DNA of 64,000 nucleotides from Archaeoglobus profundus DSM 5631 (lineage in GTDB: Archaea > Halobacteriota > Archaeoglobi > Archaeoglobales > Archaeoglobaceae): assembly GCF_000025285.1 (NCBI RefSeq), contig NC_013741.1, forward strand, positions 248,001 to 312,000, read 5' to 3'. Position numbers and translations under genes: made by a program. Each line of letters opens with the position of its first letter. The stretch's first letter is position 1. A model generated the notes under the pieces. That model was not told the origin of the DNA. It searched no databases and worked only from the letters and a program-made list of their open reading frames with translations. Shown one piece after another: positions 17,374 to 24,687 of the stretch.

Positions 17374-17387
17374 CAACTTAACTTTAT
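17374..17387 (-). promoter_or_regulatory. corrinoid-gene promoter motif, cobT copy
   Basis: The minus strand reads ATAAAGTTAAGTTG at a TATA-like distance before the cobT ATG. Over 15 bases it differs from the cobS element at one position (TAAAGTTAARTTGAT). Confidence 0.5.
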
Positions 17388-17407
17388 CGAGTGTAAAGTT
17401 TTTATGA

Positions 17408-17647
17408 TCAACCCAAAACCTTTTTCTCAACATCATCGATCAAATCTGAAATATCTACTCCCTTTTCTCTTGCAACTATCAGAGCTACAACTTCGACAGC
17501 CAGCAAATTTAGTTCCTCGTGCTTTTTGTTTATTTCAGCTAAGACCTCCTTTGCATTTTTCCCAGTCTTTTCGGTGATTCTGCTTATTATTCTGTCAAGA
17601 ACGTTCTCTTCACTCCCTCCTATATATTCCAAATCGAATGAAATGTC
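17408..17647 (-). CDS. small helical protein downstream of hypD, function unknown
   Basis: A 79-residue acidic helical protein. The segment RIISRITEKTGKNAKEVLAEINKKHEEL followed by EVVALIVAREKGVDISDLI resembles the small helical domain at the N-terminus of archaeal RPA-type proteins, but no OB fold follows. I choose the TTG at 17647 because it sits behind a strong GGAGGGG made by the last codons of hypD. Longer starts would run deep into hypD. It is probably translated from the hyp mRNA. The function is unknown. Confidence 0.7.
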   Translation of the reverse strand, partial: DISFDLEYIGGSEENVLDRIISRITEKTGKNAKEVLAEINKKHEELNLLAVEVVALIVAREKGVDISDLIDDVEKKVLG

Positions 17648-17651
17648 CAAT

Positions 17652-18725
17652 TCAACCCCTCCAATATCTGGCCCAGATGTTGCAAGTACCCTCAAAACTG
17701 ACCATGCAAGCTCCTATTGGATTTTTCGGTGTGCAAGCTTTCATGAACAGTGAGCAATCCAAAGGAGTTGCAACCCCTCTCAGGACATCACCGCACCTGC
17801 AGAGCCTCTTCTTCTTATCTTCTCTCGGTTCGAAGTCTTTAAAGGCATCTTCGAAGACTTTTAAAGCATCGAAATCTTCGTACCTCTTCTTTAGAGGTGC
17901 TCCCGAATTCCTTACAACCCCTAGCCCCCTCCATTCCCAATCATCCCTGTCGAAGACTTCATTCATGACTTTCTGAGCTTTCACATTTCCCTCATATCTT
18001 ACTGCTCTTGTATACTCATTAAGTAGGCAGTTCTCACCGTTTTTTATCGCTTTAACGAGCATGCAGAGAGCTAAAAGAACGTCCTCGGGCTCGAATCCCG
18101 CTATGACCTGTGGAACTTTTATGTGCTCATAAGCTTTAACACCTACGATTGTCGAAACGTGTCCTGGACAGATGAAACCGTCTATTCTAACATCATCGAA
18201 TGACAGAAGGTGTTCCATGGCTGGGATAAAGAATCTGTGAGCTGAGAGAACGTAAAAGTTCTCAACTCCATCCAAAACAGCTACGGCAGTCGATGGCATC
18301 GTCGTTTCAAAGCCGATTGCGAAGAAAACTACTGGCTTGTCGGTTGTTTTTGCAATCTCCAAAGCGTCAAATACGCTGTAAACTATTCTTACATCGTAGC
18401 CTTTGGATTTGTAGTAAAAGAAAGATTTACCTTCGAAAGGAACTCTCGCCATATCTCCAAACGTTGTCAAAATCACGTTTTCTTTCTCGAGCAGGTGGAA
18501 TGCCCTCTGTAGATCTGTATCTGGTGTAATGCAAACTGGACATCCCGGGCCGGGAACAACTTTAAGATTCTCTGGGAGTAAGCTTCGAAGGTTGTATCTC
18601 GTTACAGTGTCTTCATGAGTTCCGCAGAGGTGCATTATCGTTATGGTTTCTTCCCCTTCCATCAGTCCCTTAAGCTCTTCTGCAAGCCCCTTTATCGCTC
18701 TCTTTCTATCTTTCAGCTTCAGCAT
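17652..18725 (-). CDS. hypD: hydrogenase maturation protein HypD
   Basis: HypD is the [4Fe-4S] scaffold on which, together with HypC, the Fe(CN)2CO unit of [NiFe] hydrogenase is built. The 357-residue length fits. MHLCGTHEDT holds the catalytic CGTH, GPGCPVCITP the CPxC thiols, and GFETTMPSTA, PGHVSTI and AGFEPEDVL the other conserved blocks. C-terminal Cys residues (CRCGDVLRG and later) bind the cluster. Its ATG follows the hypC stop directly. It works with the hypA, hypB and hypC genes upstream; hypE and hypF are not in this window. Confidence 0.97.
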   Translation of the reverse strand: MLKLKDRKRAIKGLAEELKGLMEGEETITIMHLCGTHEDTVTRYNLRSLLPENLKVVPGPGCPVCITPDTDLQRAFHLLEKENVILTTFGDMARVPFEGKSFFYYKSKGYDVRIVYSVFDALEIAKTTDKPVVFFAIGFETTMPSTAVAVLDGVENFYVLSAHRFFIPAMEHLLSFDDVRIDGFICPGHVSTIVGVKAYEHIKVPQVIAGFEPEDVLLALCMLVKAIKNGENCLLNEYTRAVRYEGNVKAQKVMNEVFDRDDWEWRGLGVVRNSGAPLKKRYEDFDALKVFEDAFKDFEPREDKKKRLCRCGDVLRGVATPLDCSLFMKACTPKNPIGACMVSFEGTCNIWARYWRG

Positions 18726-18944
18726 TCATAACCCTCCGAAGACTTGCTCAAGTAATTCTGCCGTTTTCCTAGCCTCCTCCTCATCAACCTTCTGAATAGC
18801 AATGCCAACGTGAACCAGAACCCAGTCTCCAACCTTAAGATCGTCGATTAAGTCAATCCTAATCTTCCTCTTAGTTCCCTTGAAATCCACGACTGCAAAT
18901 GGATAATCGATCTCAACTACCTTTCCCGGGATTGCAATACACAT
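18726..18944 (-). CDS. hypC: hydrogenase maturation chaperone HypC
   Basis: A 72-residue HypC/HupF chaperone that carries iron-bound ligands between HypD and the hydrogenase large subunit. The start is set at ATG 18944 because the family begins MCIAIPGKV and the N-terminal Cys2 is essential. Later motifs are VVDFKGTKRKIRIDLIDDL and GDWVLVHVGIAIQKV. It overlaps the end of hypB by 28 bp, and its TGA is followed at once by the hypD ATG. Confidence 0.96.
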   Translation of the reverse strand: MCIAIPGKVVEIDYPFAVVDFKGTKRKIRIDLIDDLKVGDWVLVHVGIAIQKVDEEEARKTAELLEQVFGGL

Positions 18945-19579
18945 TTCAACCACTCCATCCACTCTTCAAAACCAATCCCCTTCTTTAAATCCATCTTTAT
19001 GATCCTGGCTTTTGAATTCAAGCGTTTTGCATCTTCAACCATCTTGTCCACGTTAGCTTCAACAGCATCAGCCAAAGCGACCTTGTTAATGATTATTACA
19101 TCGGCCAGTCTGAATATTTCAGGATGCTTTGCAACGACGTCATCTCCTTCGGTTACGCTGACCATTACAACCCTGTAATCCTCACCCAAATCGAAATCTA
19201 CTGGACAGATCAAGTTTCCAACGTTCTCTATGAACAGGACATCGATTCCATCGAGATCAAACTTCTCTAAGGCGTGATGAACCAAATGAGCATCCAAGTG
19301 ACATTCCTTACCGGTGTTGAGAGGCATAGCCTTAACTCCATGCCTTGCAACTCTCTCATAATCGTCCTTGGCAATAACGTCACCCAGTATTGCCCCTACC
19401 TTGTAATCTTTTAAAGCTTCAATCGTTTTCTCAATCAAAAGAGTCTTCCCAGAGCCTATCGCACCCATAACGTTTACGGTAACAACCCCCTTTTCCCTTA
19501 AAAGCCTTCTATTTGCCTCAGCTAACTTCTTGTTTTCTTCGAGCAAGTCTACCTCCGCATCTACCTCTATCTTATGCAT
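18917..19579 (-). CDS. hypB: hydrogenase nickel incorporation GTPase HypB
   Basis: HypB is the GTPase that, with HypA, delivers Ni to [NiFe] hydrogenase. The 220-residue protein has the P-loop VMGAIGSGKT near residue 38, the metal-binding CHLDAHLVHHAL near 93, switch II FIENVGNLICP and the specificity motif INKVAL. There is no His-rich N-terminus. It starts 2 bp after the hypA stop. Confidence 0.97.
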   Translation of the reverse strand: MHKIEVDAEVDLLEENKKLAEANRRLLREKGVVTVNVMGAIGSGKTLLIEKTIEALKDYKVGAILGDVIAKDDYERVARHGVKAMPLNTGKECHLDAHLVHHALEKFDLDGIDVLFIENVGNLICPVDFDLGEDYRVVMVSVTEGDDVVAKHPEIFRLADVIIINKVALADAVEANVDKMVEDAKRLNSKARIIKMDLKKGIGFEEWMEWLKCVLQSRER

Positions 19580-19581
19580 GC

Positions 19582-19917
19582 CTACACCTCCATCTCAACC
19601 TTCTTAAGTATCATTTCCTTTCCGCCGTCAACACTTAAGATTCCACCACATTCGTCGCATATTCCGATATACTCCTCAAACTCCTTACCGCAACATGTGC
19701 ATTTAATCTTAGCCTTAACAACTTCTACCTCCAGCTTGGCATTTTCAGCAATTGTACCTTTGGTTATTACATCGAAGCAGAACTTCAACTGCTCGGGATT
19801 GAGCATTAACAGATTTCCAATGACTATGTGAACAGCATTGATTTTTTTAGCATTATTTTGCTCAGCAACTTTCATAACCGTATCGAGTATAGCTTGGGCA
19901 AAGCTCATCTCGTGCAC
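19582..19917 (-). CDS. hypA: hydrogenase nickel insertion protein HypA
   Basis: HypA binds nickel through its N-terminal Met-His-Glu and zinc through two CxxC pairs. Here the zinc site is CTCCGKEFEEYIGICDECGG. I place the start at GTG 19917 because it yields the obligatory MHEMSFAQAIL N-terminus; a TTG six codons upstream would hide the Ni-binding His2. The product is 111 residues. It is the first gene of the hypABCD operon and is divergent from the TPR gene. Confidence 0.94.
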   Translation of the reverse strand: MHEMSFAQAILDTVMKVAEQNNAKKINAVHIVIGNLLMLNPEQLKFCFDVITKGTIAENAKLEVEVVKAKIKCTCCGKEFEEYIGICDECGGILSVDGGKEMILKKVEMEV

Positions 19918-19986
19918 TACGAATGATTTAGGCAAGTCGTAAAAACGTTTGTGGTAAAGTTTATTTATAAAAGTCGTACTTGTAAC

Positions 19987-20967
19987 ATGGACAGGTTGAC
20001 CGCACTGATAGTGGCTTTCGTAATCGGTGTTTTGGCCGTCTGCGGTGCAATCGTTTACTACTTTGGCTGGCTGTTCCTGATAAGACTAATCTTGGGATTG
20101 GCTTTCCTCTGTGCAACGATAGTCTTTGCTGTCCTCTTTGGAATACTCGTTTACGCAAGGTCCAAGTATTCTCTTCTGTCTCTCTTAGGATTTCTAAGCT
20201 CAGCCTACGCACTGTACCAGTGCTACACTTGGAGTAAGCCTATGCACATCGTTTACATAATCGTAGCTTACGCTGTAGCTTTAGCTTTTGGGCTTTGGTA
20301 CATAAGCGAGCCAGATTTGAGCATTGTTGAGAGGCTTAGGAGTGCAAAAGCTCTGGAAAAATCTGGAAATTACAGGGCTGCAGCAAGGAAATACGAGAAA
20401 AGAGAGGATTATGTAAAAGCCGCAGAATGCTATCTAAAAGCTGGGTTGCTTGAAAGTGCTGCGTGGTGCTACGAGAGGGCAGAGATGTATGAGAAGTCTG
20501 CTGAGATCTACGAAAGGTTAGCGAAAGAAAAGAGAGATAGCTTTTACTGGAAGGAAGCTTATGAGTTCTACAAGAAGGCTGGTAACCTCAGGAAGGCCGG
20601 AGAGTGCTTGGAGAAGTACGCTGAGGAAGAGCCCTGGTATTGGGAAGACGTTGCAAAGCTCTGGGAGGAAGTAGGTGATAAAGATAGAGCTGTGAAGGCT
20701 TGGAAGAAGGCTCTTGATTATTACATCAAGGAAGCGGAGGAAGAGGGAGTATTTTGGGAAGATGTCGCAAAGATCTATGAGAAGCTGGGTGAAACTGAGA
20801 AGGCCAGAGAAGCTTGGATGAAGTTTGCCGAATACTGTGAAAGAGAGGCTAAGAACGATCCTAGTTGGTGGAAGCACGTAGCAGAAGCTTACGAGAAGTT
20901 AGGTTTGAAAGATAAGGCTGAAGATGCTAAGAGGAAATACGAGGAGTGGAAGAAACAAAGAGACTGA
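19987..20967 (+). CDS. membrane-anchored TPR-repeat protein
   Basis: A 326-residue protein. The N-terminal 110 residues form about four hydrophobic helices (LTALIVAFVIGVLAVCGAIV, LIRLILGLAFLCATIVFAV and others). The rest is tetratricopeptide-like repeats rich in YEKAGNLRKAGE and WEDVAKLWEEVGDKDRA patterns, with a Trp-containing motif repeated at about 35-residue intervals. It is likely a cytoplasm-facing scaffold at the membrane. A TATA element (TTATTTATAA, 19961-19970) lies about 22 bp before the ATG. The partner is unknown. Confidence 0.8.
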   Translation: MDRLTALIVAFVIGVLAVCGAIVYYFGWLFLIRLILGLAFLCATIVFAVLFGILVYARSKYSLLSLLGFLSSAYALYQCYTWSKPMHIVYIIVAYAVALAFGLWYISEPDLSIVERLRSAKALEKSGNYRAAARKYEKREDYVKAAECYLKAGLLESAAWCYERAEMYEKSAEIYERLAKEKRDSFYWKEAYEFYKKAGNLRKAGECLEKYAEEEPWYWEDVAKLWEEVGDKDRAVKAWKKALDYYIKEAEEEGVFWEDVAKIYEKLGETEKAREAWMKFAEYCEREAKNDPSWWKHVAEAYEKLGLKDKAEDAKRKYEEWKKQRD

Positions 20968-20988
20968 TTTTTTTCATTTTATAAAAAA
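20968..20988. terminator. T-rich bidirectional terminator
   Basis: Between two convergent genes the plus strand has a run of seven T soon after the stop, then TTTTATAAAAAATTT. This provides T-runs on both strands, as expected for archaeal intrinsic termination. Confidence 0.5.
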
Positions 20989-20989
20989 T

Positions 20990-21610
20990 TTAGGAAGATT
21001 GCTCAGCCAAATGAGTCTTAATCCGGTGCAACAACTCCGCAGGAGTCTTTATCGGGTATTCGAGCTTTTCCAGTATTTCTTCGATCTTTTTGCCCTTTAT
21101 GACCATTCCCTTAAGCCTCTCCATCAACTGCTCCTTGCTCACTGGGAAGTCCAAGCCCCTTATTTTAGCCAAGACGTGAACAGCCCAATCTACGTCCAAA
21201 ACTTCCATCTCTTCCTTCTTAAGCTCTATCTCTTCGGTATCGAGTCTACCCTCTTCCTTTAGCTTCTTGTAGGCCAACTTCGCAATACCGCCAGCTATGT
21301 GTTCCTTCGGTCTCTCCTCAAGTTCACCTTCAATGTACTTCTTGACTTCCTCTTCATCCGCTGTAGCTATGTTTCTGACTGTCTGTTCAGTAATACCGAG
21401 AATCTTTGCTATCTCACCGTATGTTTTCATTGCCTCGTTCTTTAGAACGATAACGTAAGCTGCTTCCGCCAAGCTCGGTAGCCACGTAAGGTTTCTGTAC
21501 TCAACCAATTTCTTCAAACCTCCCAACATTCTTATTGCTTCCCAAAATACTTTTTCCGCCATCTTGTCGATATCTCCTCCCTTCGGCTTGGTAATTACCT
21601 CAAACCCCAT
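20990..21610 (-). CDS. HTH-containing regulatory protein paired with KaiC-like ATPase
   Basis: A 206-residue, charged, helical protein. Its centre holds a helix-turn-helix (KTYGEIAKILGITEQTVRNI, about residues 62-81), followed by acidic helices and a C-terminal segment ending in KTPAELLHRIKTHLAEQ. It starts 14 bp after the KaiC-like gene, so the two are one operon. Archaeal KaiC-type ATPases are often paired with DNA-binding or signalling partners, and a joint regulatory role is plausible. The target is unknown. Confidence 0.7.
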   Translation of the reverse strand: MGFEVITKPKGGDIDKMAEKVFWEAIRMLGGLKKLVEYRNLTWLPSLAEAAYVIVLKNEAMKTYGEIAKILGITEQTVRNIATADEEEVKKYIEGELEERPKEHIAGGIAKLAYKKLKEEGRLDTEEIELKKEEMEVLDVDWAVHVLAKIRGLDFPVSKEQLMERLKGMVIKGKKIEEILEKLEYPIKTPAELLHRIKTHLAEQSS

Positions 21611-21624
21611 GTTACATCACCTCC

Positions 21625-22491
21625 TTACTCCTCTTCTTCAATTCTATCTCTCCTCTTAATAAACTCGCTGAGAGGACAGATTATGTTGATTGTTCCCAAC
21701 TCTGTGATCTCAAATACCCATGTACGGGAATCATGACCGCAAAGCCTGCAACCGTCTATTCTAATCGTCCTCAGCACGCTACCGATTGGTAGACCGTAGA
21801 GATTCACATCCCACCTCGTCTCTATGAGCTTCTTGTCCAGAACGATGGTACCATCGACTATATGAGCAACAGCCAAACCTCCCGCAGCTTCAGCACTTTC
21901 GCTAGCTTGAGCGGATCTCTTCTGAGAAACGAGTATTGCAGTTTGCTTGAATCTCTTGAGGAAGTTGAAGAACTGTCTAACTATCTGTCTCGCCATTACT
22001 TCCTTGTGCTCGTATAAGCCAGTTATACTGTCTATGATCGTGTTTGTGACTTTCTTCTCCTTTATCGCATAGGCCATAGTATCTATCAAAGCCTTTGGGT
22101 TCTCTCTAAGCTCGTCACTTTCAGATGCATCGATTACCACAATGTTTTCCTCGACCTTACTGAAATCTGCTCCCAAAGCTTGAGCCTTGTTCTTTAGAGC
22201 TGTATAGAGAAAGTGAGCTGGACTCTCGACAGTAACGTAGAGAACTCTGTAACCTAAATTAGCCTGAGTAACCGCAAACTGTTCAGCCAAAACACTCTTA
22301 CCAGTGTCGGGTATACCGGTGACGTTTAGTACAGCTAGATATGGAATTCCACCTAATGGCTTCTTGACGTATTTATCCCCCTCTAACTCCACTTTGTAGA
22401 ACATTTCATCTAACTTCGTCCCAGTTGGTATCCCGAACAACTTTGGAGCCTTAGCCTCGAGTTCCTTAAGCTCGTAGTAGTACTTCGCCAT
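21625..22491 (-). CDS. KaiC-like RecA-superfamily ATPase
   Basis: A single-domain KaiC/RecA-like ATPase of 288 residues. Walker A is NVTGIPDTGKSVLAEQFA near residue 58, the post-A strand is VLYVTVESPAHFLY, and Walker B is NTIIDSITGLYEHKE. A SQKRSAQASESAEAAGGLAVAHIVDG region matches the KaiC active-site loop. A late CRLCGHD supplies a possible metal site. Such proteins are archaeal regulators or recombinase-like factors, and DNA binding is not shown. TATA-rich sequence (ATATAATATATTAGT, 22491-22505) lies just upstream. Confidence 0.82.
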   Translation of the reverse strand: MAKYYYELKELEAKAPKLFGIPTGTKLDEMFYKVELEGDKYVKKPLGGIPYLAVLNVTGIPDTGKSVLAEQFAVTQANLGYRVLYVTVESPAHFLYTALKNKAQALGADFSKVEENIVVIDASESDELRENPKALIDTMAYAIKEKKVTNTIIDSITGLYEHKEVMARQIVRQFFNFLKRFKQTAILVSQKRSAQASESAEAAGGLAVAHIVDGTIVLDKKLIETRWDVNLYGLPIGSVLRTIRIDGCRLCGHDSRTWVFEITELGTINIICPLSEFIKRRDRIEEEE

Positions 22492-22528
22492 ATAATATAT
22501 TAGTATGAACTAAAATATAAATCTTTGG

Positions 22529-22696
22529 TTAGTCCTTAAAAATCAGTCCCTGTTTCTTCATCAACCTCCTACTACCACAGAATGGACAGTACAGGTTTGG
22601 GATATGCAGAACTCCAGAGTATCCCGTCGTTCTCTTAACGATTATATCAAATTCACTACCACACCTCGCACAGTGTAAGTTTCTCAACTCTATCAT
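22529..22696 (-). CDS. 55-residue zinc-ribbon protein
   Basis: A short gene read directly from the reverse strand. The product starts MIELRNLHCARCGSEFDIIV and ends in KKQGLIFKD, with LYCPFCGSRR in between. The two CxxC pairs, about 28 residues apart, form a classic zinc ribbon. A GGTGAT ribosome-binding site precedes the ATG, and the gene follows DUF61 by 4 bp, so it is co-transcribed. It is probably a nucleic-acid- or protein-binding accessory factor. The role is unknown. Confidence 0.75.
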   Translation of the reverse strand: MIELRNLHCARCGSEFDIIVKRTTGYSGVLHIPNLYCPFCGSRRLMKKQGLIFKD

Positions 22697-22700
22697 TATA

Positions 22701-23102
22701 TCACCTAAAGGCTACCTGAGTTGCAGTTCTTAAAACTCTTCTAATACTCGCCATCTCGTGCATGTGCAGAACTAGGCTGTCTTCAACAAACCTGTCGTAG
22801 CCGAAAGCTCTCTTTATGAACTCGGCGTGTAGCTTGTCTCTAACATATATCAGGTATGTGTTTCCGACAGTATGCATCTCGAGTACTATCGGTATCCTAA
22901 ACTTCTTTATCTCATCTTCATCCAAATACTTCGCTATGAATTCCAACTCTTTTCTCTCAATCAGATACTCGTTTCCATCTCTTGCGACTATTGTAGGATA
23001 CTTCTCCTTGAGCATTTCATCTAAAGTTCTGCTTCTTCTGGGAAGGTGAGAGTTCACGGCTTCGATCATCTTTGCGAGTACGACTTCTGTGATATTGTCC
23101 AT
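22701..23102 (-). CDS. DUF61 (UPF0216) family protein
   Basis: A 133-residue archaeal protein of the DUF61/UPF0216 family. MIEAVNSHLPRRSRTLDEML, DGNEYLIERKELEFIA and RIPIVLEMH are the conserved blocks. The ATG at 23102 lies about 25 bp after a TTTAAATAT element (23123-23131), so the mRNA is likely leaderless. The function is not known. It heads a small unit with the zinc-ribbon gene. Confidence 0.88.
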   Translation of the reverse strand: MDNITEVVLAKMIEAVNSHLPRRSRTLDEMLKEKYPTIVARDGNEYLIERKELEFIAKYLDEDEIKKFRIPIVLEMHTVGNTYLIYVRDKLHAEFIKRAFGYDRFVEDSLVLHMHEMASIRRVLRTATQVAFR

Positions 23103-23126
23103 GCAGTAATTCCCACTCAAAGATAT

Positions 23127-23885
23127 TTAAAGTTGTTCAAGCTCAACAAAATCGTTAGATTTTACCCCAAACTCCTCTGCAAAACTCCCTTCTCTTATAC
23201 TCAACTCCAAAGTCCCGAAGCTGCCTATTAAGGCTAGAGGCTCACCTTTTTTAACGTCTTCGTAGCATCTAACGATGGGAATCTTAACTCCCTCAAAAAC
23301 GACGTATCTACCTTTTACATACTCAGCTTTAAGGTTTGTAACGGCATTTCCAAACCTGTCAATGAAAACTATCCTGCACCTGATGAGATTCCCTTCTACA
23401 ACGTAATCGAAAAGCTCAAGCTTTGCAATATCACCTTCGTAGGGTTCTGCAACCTCCTTCAGCAATCCTATTGATGCATACGCCCCGGCTGGAGCAAAGA
23501 CATCCCTACCGTGGAATGTGCTTGAGAGGACTCCAGTAACTTCAGATGTTTTATTCTCGTTTATAACCCATATTCTTTCGATACCATCTTCTCTTGCAGA
23601 AGGATAAGCTATACCGTTGTCTGGTGCGATGAAAATATGATTTCTGCACTCGAATGCCAAAGCCTTCCTTTCGCTTCCAACACCCGGATCAACTACTGCA
23701 ATGTGCACAGCGTTTGGAAAGAACTTGTAGGCGTTGTAGAGTAAGAATGCACCTTGAAATACATTCTGAGGCTCGACAGAATGAGATATGTCCACTACAA
23801 TCGCTTTGGGATTGATCTTTAGAATAACGCCCTTCATTACTCCCGGATAAAAATCTCCGAAGTCGGTAAGCAGTGTGATGATCAT
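23127..23885 (-). CDS. S-adenosyl-L-methionine hydroxide adenosyltransferase (DUF62)
   Basis: A 252-residue DUF62 protein. Enzymes of this family hydrolyse S-adenosylmethionine to adenosine and methionine using a water-derived hydroxide. Visible motifs are TLLTDFGDFYPGVMKGV at the N-terminus, VVDPGVGSERKAL near 65, IAPDNGIAYPS near 84, and FHGRDVFAPAGAYAS near 122. The C-terminal beta-barrel includes DRFGNAVTNL. The physiological reason for the reaction is not settled. It lies upstream of DUF61 with a separate promoter between. Confidence 0.9.
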   Translation of the reverse strand: MIITLLTDFGDFYPGVMKGVILKINPKAIVVDISHSVEPQNVFQGAFLLYNAYKFFPNAVHIAVVDPGVGSERKALAFECRNHIFIAPDNGIAYPSAREDGIERIWVINENKTSEVTGVLSSTFHGRDVFAPAGAYASIGLLKEVAEPYEGDIAKLELFDYVVEGNLIRCRIVFIDRFGNAVTNLKAEYVKGRYVVFEGVKIPIVRCYEDVKKGEPLALIGSFGTLELSIREGSFAEEFGVKSNDFVELEQL

Positions 23886-23922
23886 AGGGGATAGGTTAAA
23901 ATATTACTAAATAACTCTTTGT

Positions 23923-24663
23923 GTGAGACAGCGTTTCGTACTTGACACAACAGCGATAACGGATGCTAGTCTAAGGGCTAAGGAGAAGTGCGAAAGCCTT
24001 TGTGAATGCGCTCACAAGATATTGGGTCTCATAGCTTTAGCGAGACTGAAGCTGAACATAAGCTGTTACATACTCTATCCGACAGTATATGCTGAAATTG
24101 TTAGCTTTCTGAAGCGTTACAAGTGTGATCCCGACGTGTTCGTCAAGCTTGACACTTGGCTCGTTAAAAAGTCACCGAACCGTTACGAAGTTATGATTCC
24201 CGCAATAATATTTTATGAATATGTCTCCACTGTTAGGGGTAGGATAAACAAGGGCAGGAAGATTGCTGAGGAATTCATATGGGAAAGCTCTGCTGTTACC
24301 TTAAAAGCTCTAATGGAGGAAAAGAGTAAGGAAGATATAGAGAAGGAAGTAGGTGCTCTTATAGGGAAGTTTAGAGATAAGTACAAGACTGCTATGAGAC
24401 AGGGAATACTTGACAGCCCTCCCGATCTTGACGTTCTCTTACTGGCCAAAGAGCTCTCTGCAGGAGTCGTTAGCAGTGACGTTGGTATAAGAAAGTGGAG
24501 TGAAAGGCTCGGATTGAGGTTTATAGAGGCATCGAAGTTCCCAAGGATGATAAAAGAATACCTTAGAATGATGGGCTACGATGTAGAGGTTGTTGATGAA
24601 GGGGAAGTTGAGATTCCAGAAGTTGAGGAGTTTGAGGAAGAGGAGGAAGAGGAAACAATTTAA
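23923..24663 (+). CDS. RNA-free ribonuclease P (HARP family; formerly RNA-ligase partner)
   Basis: A 246-residue PIN-like metallonuclease of the UPF0278/TIGR03875 family, to which HARP (Homolog of Aquifex RNase P) belongs. HARPs remove 5' leaders from pre-tRNA without an RNA subunit. The start RQRFVLDTTAITDASLR carries the first catalytic Asp, and the C-terminal LDVLLLAKELSAGVVSSDVGIRKW carries the later acidic residues. The acidic tail (EEFEEEEEEE) is probably disordered. The GTG at 23923 fits a leaderless promoter (AAAATATTACTAAAT just upstream). Archaea with HARP usually keep RNA-based RNase P as well. Confidence 0.85.
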   Translation: MRQRFVLDTTAITDASLRAKEKCESLCECAHKILGLIALARLKLNISCYILYPTVYAEIVSFLKRYKCDPDVFVKLDTWLVKKSPNRYEVMIPAIIFYEYVSTVRGRINKGRKIAEEFIWESSAVTLKALMEEKSKEDIEKEVGALIGKFRDKYKTAMRQGILDSPPDLDVLLLAKELSAGVVSSDVGIRKWSERLGLRFIEASKFPRMIKEYLRMMGYDVEVVDEGEVEIPEVEEFEEEEEEETI

Positions 24664-24687
24664 GTAGGGTCTTAAGATTGCCGTAAA

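Noticed and set aside
5565-17407. Cobalamin riboswitch in the corrinoid cluster
   Set aside because: The gaps are too short (mostly 20-130 bp), and I found no conserved B12-box-like structure. Control seems to be at the promoter.
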